Assembly (NCBI RefSeq): GCF_003263515.1
Contig: NZ_JYDE01000004.1
Location: forward strand, 62,001-126,000
Direction: 5' to 3'
Length of the DNA stretch: 64,000 nucleotides
Source of the DNA: Rahnella inusitata
GTDB taxonomy: Bacteria; Pseudomonadota; Gammaproteobacteria; Enterobacterales; Enterobacteriaceae
Each line of letters begins with the position of its first letter. Positions within the stretch are counted from its first letter, which is position 1. The notes under the pieces were generated by a model. That model ran no database searches, had not been told where the DNA came from, and saw nothing but the letters and a program-made list of their open reading frames with translations. Positions 9,125-19,740 of this stretch are shown piece by piece. A program made the position numbers and the translations under genes.

Positions 9125-10025
9125 GACCGCACCATGTTCAATCGATTAATGTTTTAAATTACTTCAAGCTTTATTAATAACGCTAACTAAGCGGTGTTTT
9201 TTAAGAATTTAGTATTTTAATCAATTTTTAAATTTATTATTTAGGTTATGTACTTAACTTATCTGAATGTGTTATCCATATAGTTTCGGAAAACATATCC
9301 ACTTTGTCGCTTGCGTACAGCCGGAAATGGTTAAAAACCACGCTACCGCCCTTGGCTCACAAGCTACCAATGCACTTATCCTACATACCTAGTTGAAACA
9401 AACCTTAAACCATGTACAACACCAGGCAGCTATCTCGATAAACCTGTCTGACAAAACTCAACTGGCAATTTTTAACCTAATTATGTTTGATAGCAACATG
9501 TAATCATCTTAAAAATCCGTCTGCGCGTTGATACTGACACGTCAATTACGATGGTAAGCGTTGAAGATGTCTGGTCCTGATAACACAAAAATTTCAACAT
9601 CAGGCTTTTATATAAGATATTCAATAGCCTATATGAAATAACATCGTAGATGATTCAAAGCAATATCAGAGAGCCTGCGTATCTTTCCACAACAATTACT
9701 TGATCAGCTGCTTAAAATTGTCAATCAAGAGTATAATTTTTAAACACATCGCCCGGCATGAAAATTACTGATATAGCCTAGCTCAATACTTCGCAGAACG
9801 CAGCCTTAATCCTATCTTTTCGTTGGTAAATGTATGTTTTAACGACATCATTGCTTAGATAACGTACAAGGCATTTATGAATTCGATTTAAATGCAATAA
9901 ACATAATTACTTATAAACTGGGTGACCGGTTATTTATTATTCCTGCGCATCATTCGATATTCATAAAGCTGCCTAGGGGGCATTCTGGGCAGGTGTATTA
10001 ATTGCATAACCACTAATTTCAGCTA
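9125..10025. other. Long AT-rich leader/intergenic region without genes
   Basis: About 900 bases between galU and the wecA-type gene with no credible reading frame on either strand. The composition is AT-rich. The JUMPstart element lies at 9339-9377, about 215 bases before the first O-antigen gene, as expected for an RfaH-controlled leader. The operon promoter should lie upstream of it on the minus strand (above 9378), but no single pair of promoter hexamers stands out. Confidence 0.7.
9339..9377 (-). promoter_or_regulatory. JUMPstart element with ops (RfaH recruitment site)
   Basis: On the minus strand a 39-base JUMPstart sequence ends in the ops core GGCGGTAGCGTG (complement of 9339-9350). 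Its upstream half contains GGTAGCTTGTGAGCCA, the conserved left part. In enterobacteria the ops element in nontemplate DNA pauses RNA polymerase and recruits RfaH. RfaH suppresses termination and couples translation over long O-antigen operons. The operon downstream here (wecA to the window edge) exceeds 9 kb. Confidence 0.93.
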
Positions 10026-10053
10026 TAAAAAAGCACCATCAAGATGGTGCTTT
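10026..10053 (-). terminator. Intrinsic terminator of galU
   Basis: The arms AAGCACCATC and GATGGTGCTT (10 perfect pairs, two-base apparent loop) are followed on the minus strand by a run of T residues (A-tract at 10027-10032). It lies 20 bases past the galU stop and separates galU from the O-antigen leader. Confidence 0.88.
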
Positions 10054-10074
10054 CCATACAGGTCTTGAGCGCTA

Positions 10075-10962
10075 TTACTCGCCTGTAAACTCTTTCAGCC
10101 ATGCTTTAAAAGCATCACCCTGTGAGTTATGACGTACGCCGTACTCAACAAAGGCTTTCATGTAACCGAGTTTGTCACCACAGTCGTGTGAACGGCCAGT
10201 CATGGTAAAGGCTTCAACGGTTTTCTTCTTCATCAACAGGGCAATAGCATCTGTCAGCTGAATTTCGTTGCCTGCACCATAAGGAGTAATTGCCAGCAGT
10301 GGCCAGATATCTTCGGAGAAGACATAGCGCCCTACTACCGCCAGGTTAGACGGTGCATCTTTACGCTCAGGTTTTTCAACGATTGCGGTCATTGGTGTAC
10401 TTTTACCAGGTTCACCTTCAACCCCATTACAGTCGACAACACCGTATTTAGACACGTCTTCTTCCGGCACTTCTTCAACCATAACCTGGCTGTTACCTGT
10501 TTCTTTGAAACGGGTCAACATAGCGGCAAGGTTATCCTTGCGCAGATCGCTGGTGGAATCATCCATCAGGACGTCAGGCAGAATAACCGCAAAAGGTGAA
10601 TTGCCAATCAATGGCTTAGCGCAAAGAACTGCGTGACCCAGGCCTTTTGACTGCCCCTGACGCACGTTCATTATCGTCACACCCTTAGGACAGATGGACT
10701 GAACTTCTTCAAGCAGCTGGCGCTTAACGCGTGTTTCCAACATGCTTTCCAATTCAAATGAGGTATCGAAGTGGTTTTCGATGGCATTTTTTGAGGAATG
10801 CGTAACCAGAATGATTTCTTTGATGCCCGCCGCAGCACATTCGTTAACGATGTACTGGATCAGAGGCTTATCGACGATTGGCAGCATTTCTTTCGGAATT
10901 GCTTTCGTCGCTGGCAACATACGTGTGCCCAGACCGGCAACAGGGATAACAGCTTTTAACAT
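10075..10962 (-). CDS. galU: UTP-glucose-1-phosphate uridylyltransferase
   Basis: A 295-residue GalU/GalF protein that makes UDP-glucose for lipopolysaccharide and osmoprotective glucans. The catalytic signature is intact: [15 protein letters not shown] at residues 10-24. In E. coli GalF the GTR is altered to GMH, so this copy looks like an active GalU although it occupies the galF position at the edge of the O-antigen locus. The C-terminal [18 protein letters not shown] and [12 protein letters not shown] also favour GalU. The ATG at 10962 has an AAGGAG about 11 bases upstream. A terminator follows directly. Confidence 0.92.
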   Translation of the reverse strand: MLKAVIPVAGLGTRMLPATKAIPKEMLPIVDKPLIQYIVNECAAAGIKEIILVTHSSKNAIENHFDTSFELESMLETRVKRQLLEEVQSICPKGVTIMNVRQGQSKGLGHAVLCAKPLIGNSPFAVILPDVLMDDSTSDLRKDNLAAMLTRFKETGNSQVMVEEVPEEDVSKYGVVDCNGVEGEPGKSTPMTAIVEKPERKDAPSNLAVVGRYVFSEDIWPLLAITPYGAGNEIQLTDAIALLMKKKTVEAFTMTGRSHDCGDKLGYMKAFVEYGVRHNSQGDAFKAWLKEFTGE

Positions 10963-11426
10963 TGTAAAGGATACTCCTTGAAACCTATTGTGTGTAAATC
11001 CAGTCGGTTAACGTGAGTAATCACAATGAGTTCACCAGACTGAAATTGAAAATACAAACTTATTGCCCAGCACGATATTTTTCTTTACCGAGTATAGTCC
11101 CTGTCGTTTCGTTTAGGAAAACCATACTGCGAACTTCAGAACATCAAGTACATAGCCTGTCTATGTGATTACGATACCAGTAAGCAGCACCAAACGGTAA
11201 GCTAAAGACTCAAATTTAGGAATGTTGAACCTGTTCGACGATTTTATCATCACAAATTGCTGCTTTCCAAATCAGATCGATAACTCATATTTATCGAGTC
11301 CCCCTAAGCCTACTTTGCTCCACTTTTCTTAAGGTACCCTGCTGTTTTAGATTTGAATTTTCCGCGCCTGACGCCCATTATTCACCGTGCGGCAACCGCC
11401 GTGTAACTAAAGGTGAAAAACGCAAT
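10963..11426. other. Divergent promoter region, galU / yegH
   Basis: About 460 bases between two divergent genes with no coding frame. It must hold the galU promoter (minus) and the yegH promoter (plus). A purine-rich AAAGGTG just before the ATG at 11427 serves yegH. I see no further recognisable site. Confidence 0.5.
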
Positions 11427-13016
11427 ATGGAATGGATCGCCGATCCGTCGATTTGGGCCGGGCTGGCTACCCTGGTAGTACTCGAAATTGTTCTGGGCAT
11501 AGACAATCTTATTTTTATCGCCATTTTGGCTGAAAAACTTCCGCGCCAGCAGCGTGACAAGGCCCGTGTTACCGGGCTTTTACTCGCATTAGTGATGCGC
11601 TTATTGCTGCTGGCCTGTATTTCGTGGCTATCTACGCTCACTCGCCCCCTGCTTACTGTGCTCGGGCATGCGTTCAGTGCCAGAGATATGATCATGCTAA
11701 CCGGCGGGGTGTTCCTGCTCTTTAAAGCCACCATGGAATTGAATGAACGGCTTGAAGGGAAGGATGAGGAACAAACGCAACAGCATACGGGAGCCAAATT
11801 CTGGGCGGTAGTCGCGCAAATTGTGGTTCTGGATGCCGTCTTCTCCTTGGACTCCGTCATTACTGCTGTCGGGATGGTCGATCATTTAGCCGTCATGATG
11901 GTCGCGGTTTGTATCGCCATCGGGCTGATGTTGCTGGCAAGCCGCCCGCTTACGCGCTTTGTGAATGCACACCCGACGATTGTGATTTTGTGTCTCAGTT
12001 TCCTGCTGATGATCGGCTTCAGTCTGGTCGCTGAGGCCTTTGGTTATGCGATCCCGAAAGGTTATCTGTACGCGGCCATTGGTTTCTCGGTAATTATCGA
12101 AGCACTGAACCAGCTGGCACAGTTCAACCGCCGACGCTTTTTATCTTCACGCCGTTCATTGCGTGAACGTACTGCAGAAACGGTACTTCGCGTTCTTCGC
12201 GGTAAACATGAAGAAGCCGAGCTGGATGCCCATTCCTCCAGCATGATCGCTGACAGCGCTAATGAAGAGGATGCGATTTTCAATCAGCAGGAACGCCATA
12301 TGATTGAACGTGTTCTCGGGCTCGGGCAGCGCACCGTCAGCAGTGTCATGACCTCGCGGCATGATGTCGATAATCTTGAACTGAATGACCCGGTTGACGT
12401 GCTGACGCAGCAAATTGCCAATAATCAGCACACCCGCATGCTGGTGACTGAAGACAGTTCGACTGATGAACCGCTGGGCGTTGTGCACGTTGTGGACTTG
12501 CTCAAACAGCAACTGCTGGAAAATGAGTTAGATCTTAAAGCGCTGATCCGTCAGCCGCTGATTTTCCCGGAGCAGCTTTCCCTGTTGATGGCGCTGGAAC
12601 AGTTCCGTCAGGCGAAAACGCATTTTGCGTTTGTGGTGGATGAGTTCGGTTCAGTTGAAGGGATCGTGACGCTGACGGATGTCATGGAAACGATCGCCGG
12701 TAACCTGCCTGAATCTGATGAAACGCCGGATGCGCGCCATGACATACAGCAGTTGGAAGATGGCACCTGGATTGCTAACGGCTACATGCCGCTTGAGGAT
12801 TTGGTGATGTACATTCCCCTGCCGGTTGATGAGAAACGTGAATACCACACGCTCGCCGGGCTGCTGATGGAGCATACGCAGAGCATCCCACAGGTGGGCG
12901 CGCAGATTACCATTCACGACTATCTGTTCGAACCGCTGGATGTCAGCAGCCATCGTATTTTGAAAGTGAAAATTACTCCTCTCAAAACAGCTGAGGATAA
13001 CGACTACGAAGTCTGA
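11427..13016 (+). CDS. yegH: YegH: TerC-family membrane protein with CBS and CorC domains
   Basis: A 529-residue inner-membrane protein, close to the E. coli YegH length of 527. Residues 1 to about 240 form a TerC-type domain of seven membrane helices with the acidic LGIDNLIF and [15 protein letters not shown] motifs, proposed to bind metal ions. A CBS pair spans roughly 300-425, including MTSRHDV and [32 protein letters not shown] CorC/HlyC C-terminal domain lies at about 430-515. The exact transported ion is unproven; TerC relatives act in manganese export or tellurite resistance. It is convergent with asmA, sharing a terminator. Confidence 0.94.
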   Translation: MEWIADPSIWAGLATLVVLEIVLGIDNLIFIAILAEKLPRQQRDKARVTGLLLALVMRLLLLACISWLSTLTRPLLTVLGHAFSARDMIMLTGGVFLLFKATMELNERLEGKDEEQTQQHTGAKFWAVVAQIVVLDAVFSLDSVITAVGMVDHLAVMMVAVCIAIGLMLLASRPLTRFVNAHPTIVILCLSFLLMIGFSLVAEAFGYAIPKGYLYAAIGFSVIIEALNQLAQFNRRRFLSSRRSLRERTAETVLRVLRGKHEEAELDAHSSSMIADSANEEDAIFNQQERHMIERVLGLGQRTVSSVMTSRHDVDNLELNDPVDVLTQQIANNQHTRMLVTEDSSTDEPLGVVHVVDLLKQQLLENELDLKALIRQPLIFPEQLSLLMALEQFRQAKTHFAFVVDEFGSVEGIVTLTDVMETIAGNLPESDETPDARHDIQQLEDGTWIANGYMPLEDLVMYIPLPVDEKREYHTLAGLLMEHTQSIPQVGAQITIHDYLFEPLDVSSHRILKVKITPLKTAEDNDYEV

Positions 13017-13025
13017 AGCTGAATT

Positions 13026-13063
13026 AAAAAAAACGGGTGCCTGATTCAGGCACCCGTTTTTTA
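13026..13063. terminator. Bidirectional intrinsic terminator, yegH / asmA
   Basis: ACGGGTGCCTG and CAGGCACCCGT form an 11-pair stem with an ATT loop, flanked by A8 on the left and T6 on the right. It can end both yegH (plus) and asmA (minus). Confidence 0.95.
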
Positions 13064-13087
13064 TATTCGAAAGACGTGGGTAACGCG

Positions 13088-14938
13088 TTACTTATTCAGA
13101 AACTTCTGCACATCTTCGTTTTCTTTACTGTCTTTACGCTTATCAATCCAGTTTTGAATCGCGCTGCGGGCGCTTTGTTCCAGCGTGCGCCTCAGCACCT
13201 GATCAACCTGCAACTGATAACCCATCTGCGACCACGGACCGTAAACGCGCAAAGGAATGTCAGTCGTTTTGAGCGTATTGATCAGATTGCTGTCACCTTT
13301 CCAGCCACCTGTGACGCGGATCAGTAAGTTCATATCTACCTGCTGATCGGCCATGTCGATGCTACCGTTCCCTTTCGCATTCACCATCGGCGACTGACCT
13401 TGAAGATTAGTGAGCGTCAGTGTGCCATCGGCAAGCTTGCCTTCAGCTTTGAGCGTATCAATCTGGCTATAGTGATCGTAGCGCTCGAGCCCCTGCACCT
13501 TGTCGCTGCTGCGTGCAACGGCCTGCTGAATAAGCTGCTGAATATTAATGCCATTGAGGTGAGCATTATCCATTGAAAGCTGCCCTTCCCCCTGCCAGCG
13601 TCGTGCGAAATCCGCGGCAGAAAGCCCTTTGCCGTTAACATCGCCTTTCATCGAGAAACTGCCGGTCAGCGCTTTCGGCAGACCATAGGCCGCCAGCAAA
13701 TCACCCAGCTCGATTTTGTCCACATCCGGCATCAGGTGCACCTGAATCTGTTTACCGGTCACGTCCATATCACCGGGCAGTGAAAATTTCCCGCTGCCCA
13801 TAATGCCGCTAAAGGTAGATAACTTAACCTGACCCTGCTGATTGTCTGCATTCAGCGCCAGATTTTGGATCTTCATACCACGATAGGTTAAATCAGCGAC
13901 TTTCAAGGCCAGCCTGGCATTAAAGTTCTGCAAACTGCTCAACCCGTTCGGCTGGTCGTCAACATCTCGGGCAATCACCGGCGCGGATGTCACGGAGGGC
14001 GCGTTTTCCGTTGTCTGTTCATCGGTTTTAGGCTGCCATCCGCTGAGCGCATCAAGGTCGAGTTTGTTAGCGGTTAAATCCAGCTGATAATTAGTGCTGC
14101 CTCCGAGTGTGGCCGAGGCAGTGCCAGAGACCTGATTATCGTTGGCGGTTAAATCCAGCTGGCTCAGCGTGACAGTGTCGGTATCGCGCTGATAGCTGGC
14201 CTGCATTGCACCGTTACCCTGCACGCCCTTAACCGGAATATCTGCGCCGTTTAGCTGATAGCTAAACTTGCTGATATTCGCCGCAAAGGCCTGCGGATAA
14301 TGCTGCATATCCAGTTCAGCTTTCATCGTGAAAGCGAGATCGCGCTGATTACGACTGATGCGGCTGGAAAGCTGAAGAGTTGCCTGTCGGTTGGCATCTT
14401 TCTCCATCTGCATATTGATATCGCGAACGTTGATGACATCATCATTGCCGCGTTGCCAGATAAGCAGACTGTCGACAACGCTTAATTTATCGATATCAAA
14501 TTTCCAGCCCGCCTCGAGGGTCGGCGTTACCGGCGCAACAGGCGTTGGTGTGGAAGGCGCGACAGGAGCGTCAGGCTGATTCTCTTCACTATCCGGCGTA
14601 AGACGAACGACTGCATTTTTTAGCAGGACCTGCTTCACCGCGAGCTGATGAGAAAGCAGCGGCCAGAGTTTGACATCCAGCCGCATGTTTTCGGCGCTGA
14701 CCACCGGCGCTTTCGCTCCGGGCGCGGTCAGCGTTGTTTGTCCGGCGATAATGCTCAGCTGAGGCCAGACATGCCAGCGCAGTGAGCCGTTGATCGCCAG
14801 CTGATAGCCGCTTTTCATCTCAACCCTTTCCACCATATATTGGCGGAAGTCGTTCGGGTTAATCAGAAACACCAGCGAAGTCATGCCGGCAATGATAACC
14901 ACCAGTAAAATCACCAGTGTCGTCAGTAGTCTTCTCAT
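13088..14938 (-). CDS. asmA: AsmA, outer-membrane assembly / envelope lipid homeostasis protein
   Basis: A 616-residue protein (E. coli 617) with one N-terminal membrane anchor (LLTTLVILLVVIIAGMTSLVFLI, split by no charge) and a long periplasmic part. The AsmA family forms beta-rich bridge-like proteins related to the TamB/VPS13 type, thought to carry phospholipid between membranes. In E. coli asmA mutations suppress misassembled porins. The LINPNDFRQYMVERVEMKSGYQL segment near residue 26 and the C-terminal NLLIRVTGGWKGDSNLINTL region are family hallmarks. A Pro/Thr/Val-rich linker lies at about residues 120-145. A GAGG-type ribosome site precedes the ATG. It is the last gene of dcd-asmA. Confidence 0.94.
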   Translation of the reverse strand: MRRLLTTLVILLVVIIAGMTSLVFLINPNDFRQYMVERVEMKSGYQLAINGSLRWHVWPQLSIIAGQTTLTAPGAKAPVVSAENMRLDVKLWPLLSHQLAVKQVLLKNAVVRLTPDSEENQPDAPVAPSTPTPVAPVTPTLEAGWKFDIDKLSVVDSLLIWQRGNDDVINVRDINMQMEKDANRQATLQLSSRISRNQRDLAFTMKAELDMQHYPQAFAANISKFSYQLNGADIPVKGVQGNGAMQASYQRDTDTVTLSQLDLTANDNQVSGTASATLGGSTNYQLDLTANKLDLDALSGWQPKTDEQTTENAPSVTSAPVIARDVDDQPNGLSSLQNFNARLALKVADLTYRGMKIQNLALNADNQQGQVKLSTFSGIMGSGKFSLPGDMDVTGKQIQVHLMPDVDKIELGDLLAAYGLPKALTGSFSMKGDVNGKGLSAADFARRWQGEGQLSMDNAHLNGINIQQLIQQAVARSSDKVQGLERYDHYSQIDTLKAEGKLADGTLTLTNLQGQSPMVNAKGNGSIDMADQQVDMNLLIRVTGGWKGDSNLINTLKTTDIPLRVYGPWSQMGYQLQVDQVLRRTLEQSARSAIQNWIDKRKDSKENEDVQKFLNK

Positions 14939-14982
14939 GCCTTCCTCACGTTTTTATCCGGCTTGCAGATAAAAAAGCTGTA

Positions 14983-15564
14983 TCAGTCTTCATCAATACG
15001 GCTGGCAACCGCACTTTGCTGGTCGCGATATTTCGCATCCTGACGGCTGTTATAAGGACGCGCTGCCGGGCCAGATAACGGCTCGAAACTGAGTGCGCCA
15101 ATCAGCATGCCGGGACGAAGTGCTAAGGGTAATTTGCCGGAATTATAGAATTCCAGCACGATACGCCCCTGCCAGCCGGGATCGATGCGGTGCGCAGTGA
15201 CGTGAACCATTAAACCCAGACGCGCCAGCGATGAGCGCCCGTCCAGCCAGCCGACCAGATCATCGGGTATAGAAACCGTTTCAAACGTCACGGCAAGCGC
15301 CAGTTCACCTGGATGCAGGAAGAACGCTTCACCTTCCGGCAAAACAATTTCATCACTCATCACTTTATCGAGAGAGGCGCTGACTTCGTCCTTCGGACCA
15401 CTCAGATCGATAAAACCGGCGTTGTGCCCGAGAAATACGCGAAAGCCATTGCCCAGACGCACATCTACTGTAGCACCGTTAATACGTTCAACGGGCGGAC
15501 GCGGTGAAATCCCTAATTTGCCACTGTCCAGCCAGGCTTCTATATCTCGATCGCAAAGTCTCAT
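14983..15564 (-). CDS. dcd: dCTP deaminase
   Basis: Dcd, 193 residues, exactly the family length. It deaminates dCTP to dUTP, the main source of dUMP for thymidylate synthesis in enterobacteria. The [14 protein letters not shown] start, the [26 protein letters not shown] core and the catalytic Glu in IVLEFYNSG are visible. It is a trimeric cytoplasmic enzyme. GGAG five bases before the ATG supports the start. It lies between udk and asmA, linking pyrimidine salvage genes in one run. Confidence 0.97.
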   Translation of the reverse strand: MRLCDRDIEAWLDSGKLGISPRPPVERINGATVDVRLGNGFRVFLGHNAGFIDLSGPKDEVSASLDKVMSDEIVLPEGEAFFLHPGELALAVTFETVSIPDDLVGWLDGRSSLARLGLMVHVTAHRIDPGWQGRIVLEFYNSGKLPLALRPGMLIGALSFEPLSGPAARPYNSRQDAKYRDQQSAVASRIDED

Positions 15565-15597
15565 CGTTTCTCCGGTATGTTTTCTACAGCATGGCGA

Positions 15598-16239
15598 TTA
15601 ATTGAAAAACTGGCTGATTTTTGCCTTTAAGATATCAATCGCAATCCGGTTTTTTCCGCCACGCGGCACAATGATGTCTGCGTATTGTTTGGAAGGTTCG
15701 ATAAATTGCAGGAACATTGGGCGGACGGTCTTCTGATACTGCGCCATCACGGAATCCATCGAACGGCCACGTTCGTTGACATCACGCTTCATGCGGCGCA
15801 TCAGGCAGATATCAAGAGGTGTATCGACGAAGATAGAGAAGTTCATTTCCTGGCGCAGACGCACGTCAGTCAGCAGCAGGATCCCTTCAAGAATGATGAC
15901 TTTTTTCGGTTTCAGCGTCACCGTTTCGGCAAGCCGGGTGTGTTCAATAAAGCTGTAGCTCGGCAGTTCAATTGCCTGACCTGATTTCAGCGCCTGTAAG
16001 TGCTGAAACAGCAAATTGTGATCCATCGCACTCGGATGGTCGTAGTTGGTTTTGACCCGCTCTTCCATGGTCATATGGCTTTGGTCTTTATAGTAGCAAT
16101 CTTCGGGGATCACCCCGATGTGCTCATCGCCTACCTGATCACGAAGTTCACGGTATAACGTACTGGCGATAAGGCTTTTTCCCGAAGCAGATGCGCCAGC
16201 GATACCTACGATGACACACTGATGGAATTTGTCAGACAT
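15598..16239 (-). CDS. udk: Uridine/cytidine kinase
   Basis: Udk, 213 residues from the ATG at 16239; a longer frame to 16302 adds 21 residues not found in the family. It phosphorylates uridine and cytidine to UMP and CMP in pyrimidine salvage. The P-loop [11 protein letters not shown] is at residues 12-22. YYKDQSHM and NYDHPSAMD are the conserved substrate-binding segments, and VPRGGKN closes the active site. It is followed by dcd on the same strand. Confidence 0.96.
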   Translation of the reverse strand: MSDKFHQCVIVGIAGASASGKSLIASTLYRELRDQVGDEHIGVIPEDCYYKDQSHMTMEERVKTNYDHPSAMDHNLLFQHLQALKSGQAIELPSYSFIEHTRLAETVTLKPKKVIILEGILLLTDVRLRQEMNFSIFVDTPLDICLMRRMKRDVNERGRSMDSVMAQYQKTVRPMFLQFIEPSKQYADIIVPRGGKNRIAIDILKAKISQFFN

Positions 16240-16319
16240 AAAATTAAAGACCTGATTTGGAAGTTGGAAGGCAAACACAGATATGTGCTTTGAACGCGGC
16301 AATTATAAGTTCAAGACAC

Positions 16320-16364
16320 TGCCTGATGCCAGCGTTAAGGCTGTGTAATCGCTGACATCGGGCA
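16320..16364. repeat. REP-like inverted repeat between mrp and udk
   Basis: Fifteen-base arms (16320-16334 and 16350-16364) pair with one mismatch and one G-T wobble around a 15-base loop. The left arm TGCCTGATGCCAGCG resembles the left half of enterobacterial REP units (GCCKGATGNCG). No T-tract follows, so mRNA stabilisation or gyrase/IHF-type REP function fits better than termination. Confidence 0.6.
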
Positions 16365-16385
16365 ATAAATCGCTGAGTTGAGAGA

Positions 16386-17498
16386 TTAAACTGCGCGGAA
16401 AGCGATTTCTGTCGGAATTGCATCGCCCTTCCAGAACAGTTGTGACGCCACTTTTGATGCCAGTTCACGATAAATCGTTGTAAATTCGCTCTCAGGATTC
16501 GAAACGACCGTCGGCTCGCCGCGATCTAAATCTTCCCGTAGTGAGATGTGCAGCGGTAATTGCGCCAGCAGCTCACAGCGATATTTCTCTGCCAGACGCT
16601 GGGCGCCACCGGTGCCAAATATCGGTTCGTGATGGCCACAGTTGCTACACACGTGCATGCTCATGTTTTCGATAATGCCCAACACCGGCACATGCACTTT
16701 CTCAAACATCACGATCCCTTTCATGGCATCAAGCAACGCGATGTCCTGCGGCGTGGTGACAACCACTGCCCCGGTCACCGGAATGTTTTGCGAGAGCGTC
16801 AGTTGAATATCACCGGTACCCGGCGGCAGGTCGATCACCAGATAATCCAGATCCGGCCACAGCGTATCCTGCAACATCTGCATCAGTGCCTTACTGGCCA
16901 TCGGACCACGCCAGACCATGGCATTTTCATCAGTAACCAAATAACCAATCGAGTTGGTCGCCAGACCATGCGCCATAATCGGCGACATGTGTACGCCATC
17001 CGGTGACGTCGGGCGTTCATCTTCAGTACCCAACATATTTGGCACCGACGGTCCGTAAATATCCGCATCAAGAATCCCGACTTTGCCGCCCTCAGCCGCC
17101 AGCGCCAGCGCCAGATTCACCGCAGTGGTCGATTTCCCGACGCCGCCTTTTCCCGAACTGACCGCCAGAATATTGCGCACCCCTTTAATACCCGGCTGAT
17201 CATTGGCTCGTTTCAGGGTGGCGATGTCGTGACGCAGGGTCCACTGGATTGCCGATGCACCGGTTACCCGCAGCAGTTCGCCGCTGGTTTCCTCTTTCAA
17301 AATCTCAAAACCGCTTTTCCAGGCGAAGGGCAGCGTCAGGTCGATATGTAAAACGTCGTCCATTAACACGCAATGATGCAATGCCTTAATGGCGTTGAGA
17401 TCTTTTTGCAGGGTTGAATGACGAAAGGTGGCCAGTACGCCGGTCACTAGTGCGCGCAGCCCCGCGGGGGTGGTCTGCTGTGGGGATTGAGATGTCAT
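16386..17498 (-). CDS. mrp: Iron-sulfur cluster carrier ATPase Mrp/ApbC
   Basis: A 370-residue Mrp/NBP35-type ParA-family protein (E. coli 369) that carries and transfers 4Fe-4S clusters. Residues 1-100 form the MIP18-like N-terminal domain. The deviant Walker A SSGKGGVGKST is at about 114-124. VIDLPPGTGD is the Walker B region, and the cluster-ligating CSNCGHHEPIFG motif lies near residue 283. AAGGAG six bases before the ATG supports the start. It is divergent from metG, the usual enterobacterial arrangement. Confidence 0.95.
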   Translation of the reverse strand: MTSQSPQQTTPAGLRALVTGVLATFRHSTLQKDLNAIKALHHCVLMDDVLHIDLTLPFAWKSGFEILKEETSGELLRVTGASAIQWTLRHDIATLKRANDQPGIKGVRNILAVSSGKGGVGKSTTAVNLALALAAEGGKVGILDADIYGPSVPNMLGTEDERPTSPDGVHMSPIMAHGLATNSIGYLVTDENAMVWRGPMASKALMQMLQDTLWPDLDYLVIDLPPGTGDIQLTLSQNIPVTGAVVVTTPQDIALLDAMKGIVMFEKVHVPVLGIIENMSMHVCSNCGHHEPIFGTGGAQRLAEKYRCELLAQLPLHISLREDLDRGEPTVVSNPESEFTTIYRELASKVASQLFWKGDAIPTEIAFRAV

Positions 17499-17661
17499 CC
17501 CGGCTCCTTGAAACTGGTTATCAGACTATTTATTAAACGACTTATTCTTTAAATAGCATAACAGAAGGTTCATGCAGAGATCCCCCGTTTGTTTACGAGG
17601 GGCGGCGCTTTCGGTTAACATCAATCCCCCTGATTTCAACAACAGAAAGCAAGCTCTTACT

Positions 17662-19695
17662 ATGGCTCAAGTCGCGAAAAAAATTTTGGTAACCTGTGCA
17701 CTTCCGTACGCCAACGGATCCATCCATCTCGGTCACATGCTCGAGCACATCCAGGCTGACGTCTGGGTTCGTTTCCAGCGAATGCGCGGCCATGAGGTGC
17801 ACTTCATCTGTGCGGACGATGCGCACGGCACGCCGATTATGCTGAAAGCTCAGCAACTCGGTATTAAGCCGGAAGAGATGATTGCCGAAATGAGCCAGGA
17901 GCATCAGAAAGATTTCGCCGGCTTTGGCATCAGCTACGACAACTATCACTCCACGCACAGCGACGAAAACCGTGAGCTGTCCGAGCTGATTTATGGTCGT
18001 CTGAAAGAAAATGGCTTCATCAAGAATCGCACCATTTCTCAGCTGTACGATCCGGAGAAAGGCATGTTCCTGCCTGACCGCTTCGTCAAAGGCACCTGCC
18101 CGAAATGTAAATCACCGGATCAGTACGGCGATAACTGCGAAGTTTGCGGCGCGACTTACAGCCCGACTGAACTGATCGAGCCGAAATCCGTGGTGTCCGG
18201 CGCGACGCCGGTCATGCGTGAGTCCGAGCACTACTTCTTCGACCTTCCAGAATTTAGCGCCATGTTGCAGGCGTGGACCCGTTCCGGCGCATTGCAGGAG
18301 CAGGTCGCCAATAAAATGCAGGAATGGTTTGAATCCGGCTTGCAACAGTGGGATATCTCCCGTGATGCGCCTTACTTCGGTTTCGAAATTCCGGATGCGC
18401 CGGGCAAATTTTTCTACGTCTGGCTGGATGCGCCAATCGGCTACATGGGTTCATTCAAAAACCTGTGCGACCGTCGCGGCGATCTGAACTTCGACGAGTT
18501 CTGGAAAAAAGATTCCACCACCGAGCTGTATCACTTCATCGGTAAAGACATCGTTTATTTCCACAGCCTGTTCTGGCCGGCGATGCTTGAGGGCAGTAAT
18601 TTCCGTAAACCGACCAATCTGTTCGTTCATGGTTACGTCACGGTTAACGGTGCGAAGATGTCTAAATCGCGCGGCACGTTTATCAAGGCCAGCACCTATC
18701 TGAACCATCTGGATGCGGACTGCCTGCGTTATTACTACACCGCCAAACTGTCTTCGCGTATCGACGATATCGACCTGAATCTGGAAGATTTCGTGCAGCG
18801 CGTGAATGCCGATATCGTCAACAAAGTGGTGAATCTGGCGTCCCGTAATGCCGGTTTTATCGCCAAACGCTTTGACGGCAAACTGGCAGATAAGCTGGCT
18901 GACGAAGCGCTGTACAAAACCTTCACCGATGCGGCGGAAAGCATCGCGCAGGCCTACGACAGCCGCGAGTCTGGTCGCGCCATCCGTGAAATCATGGCGC
19001 TGGCCGATCTGGCTAACCGTTATGTGGATGAGCAGGCACCGTGGGTAGTGGCAAAACAGGATGGCCGCGACGCTGACTTGCAGGCGATTTGCTCAATGGG
19101 CATTAACCTGTTCCGTGTGCTGATGACCTACCTGAAACCGGTTCTGCCCTCGCTGGCCGAACGGACCGAAGCATTCCTTAACAACGAACTGAGCTGGGAT
19201 TCCATTGCTCAGCCGTTGCTGTCGCACCAGGTCAATCCATTCAAAGCACTGTTTAACCGCATTGAGCTGGATAAAGTGGCAGCGATGGTCGATGCCTCAA
19301 AAGAAGATATTGCGGCGGCGAACGCGACCGTAGTGACAGGTCCGCTGGCGGATGACCCGATTCAGGAAACCATCACCTTTGATGATTTCGCTAAAGTCGA
19401 CATGCGGATCGCGCTGATTAAAAGTGCTGATTTCGTGGAAGGTTCGGACAAACTGCTGCGGCTGCAACTCGATTTGGGCGGCGAAACGCGCCAGATTTTC
19501 TCCGGCATTCGCTCTGCATATCCTGATCCAAAACTGCTGGAAGGCCGCCTGACCATCATGGTCGCAAACCTTGCACCGCGTAAAATGCGTTTTGGTATCT
19601 CCGAAGGGATGGTGATGGCAGCGGGTCCTGGTGGGAAAGACATCTTCCTGCTCAGCCCGGATTCCGGCGCACAGCCGGGGATGCAAGTGAAGTAA
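17662..19695 (+). CDS. metG: Methionyl-tRNA synthetase
   Basis: MetG, 677 residues from the ATG at 17662, the exact E. coli length. In-frame upstream codons back to 17572 are not part of the protein. The HIGH motif appears as HLGH (residues 22-25) and KMSKS as KMSKSRGTF near residue 332. The zinc knuckle uses CPKC and CEVC at about 145-161. Residues from about 575 form the OB-fold tRNA-binding dimerisation domain ([13 protein letters not shown]). A class Ia enzyme that charges both initiator and elongator tRNA-Met. It is divergent from mrp. Confidence 0.98.
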   Translation: MAQVAKKILVTCALPYANGSIHLGHMLEHIQADVWVRFQRMRGHEVHFICADDAHGTPIMLKAQQLGIKPEEMIAEMSQEHQKDFAGFGISYDNYHSTHSDENRELSELIYGRLKENGFIKNRTISQLYDPEKGMFLPDRFVKGTCPKCKSPDQYGDNCEVCGATYSPTELIEPKSVVSGATPVMRESEHYFFDLPEFSAMLQAWTRSGALQEQVANKMQEWFESGLQQWDISRDAPYFGFEIPDAPGKFFYVWLDAPIGYMGSFKNLCDRRGDLNFDEFWKKDSTTELYHFIGKDIVYFHSLFWPAMLEGSNFRKPTNLFVHGYVTVNGAKMSKSRGTFIKASTYLNHLDADCLRYYYTAKLSSRIDDIDLNLEDFVQRVNADIVNKVVNLASRNAGFIAKRFDGKLADKLADEALYKTFTDAAESIAQAYDSRESGRAIREIMALADLANRYVDEQAPWVVAKQDGRDADLQAICSMGINLFRVLMTYLKPVLPSLAERTEAFLNNELSWDSIAQPLLSHQVNPFKALFNRIELDKVAAMVDASKEDIAAANATVVTGPLADDPIQETITFDDFAKVDMRIALIKSADFVEGSDKLLRLQLDLGGETRQIFSGIRSAYPDPKLLEGRLTIMVANLAPRKMRFGISEGMVMAAGPGGKDIFLLSPDSGAQPGMQVK

Positions 19696-19710
19696 AAGCT
19701 CATAACTGCA

Positions 19711-19732
19711 CCTCCCCCTGCGAAGGGGGAGG
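19711..19732. repeat. GC-rich hairpin after metG
   Basis: CCTCCCCC and GGGGGAGG form eight perfect pairs around a TGCGAA loop, 16 bases after the metG stop and just before the convergent DUF1127 gene. No T-tract follows on either strand, so it may stabilise the 3' end or act as a weak terminator. A related hairpin with CGCCTCCCCT follows the LysR gene at 22538. Confidence 0.6.
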
Positions 19733-19740
19733 AAGCAAAA

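Noticed and set aside
9400-10020. Possible pseudogene or decayed insertion sequence in the O-antigen leader
   Set aside because: No frame longer than short AT-rich runs, no terminal inverted repeats, and no transposase motif can be read.
10742-10981. Plus-strand frame opposite the galU start
   Set aside because: A reverse-frame reading of the conserved GalU N-terminus with no supporting signal.
11378-11860. Minus-strand frame of 160 codons opposite yegH
   Set aside because: Composition is Ser/Arg-rich antisense of the TerC domain, with no independent signal.
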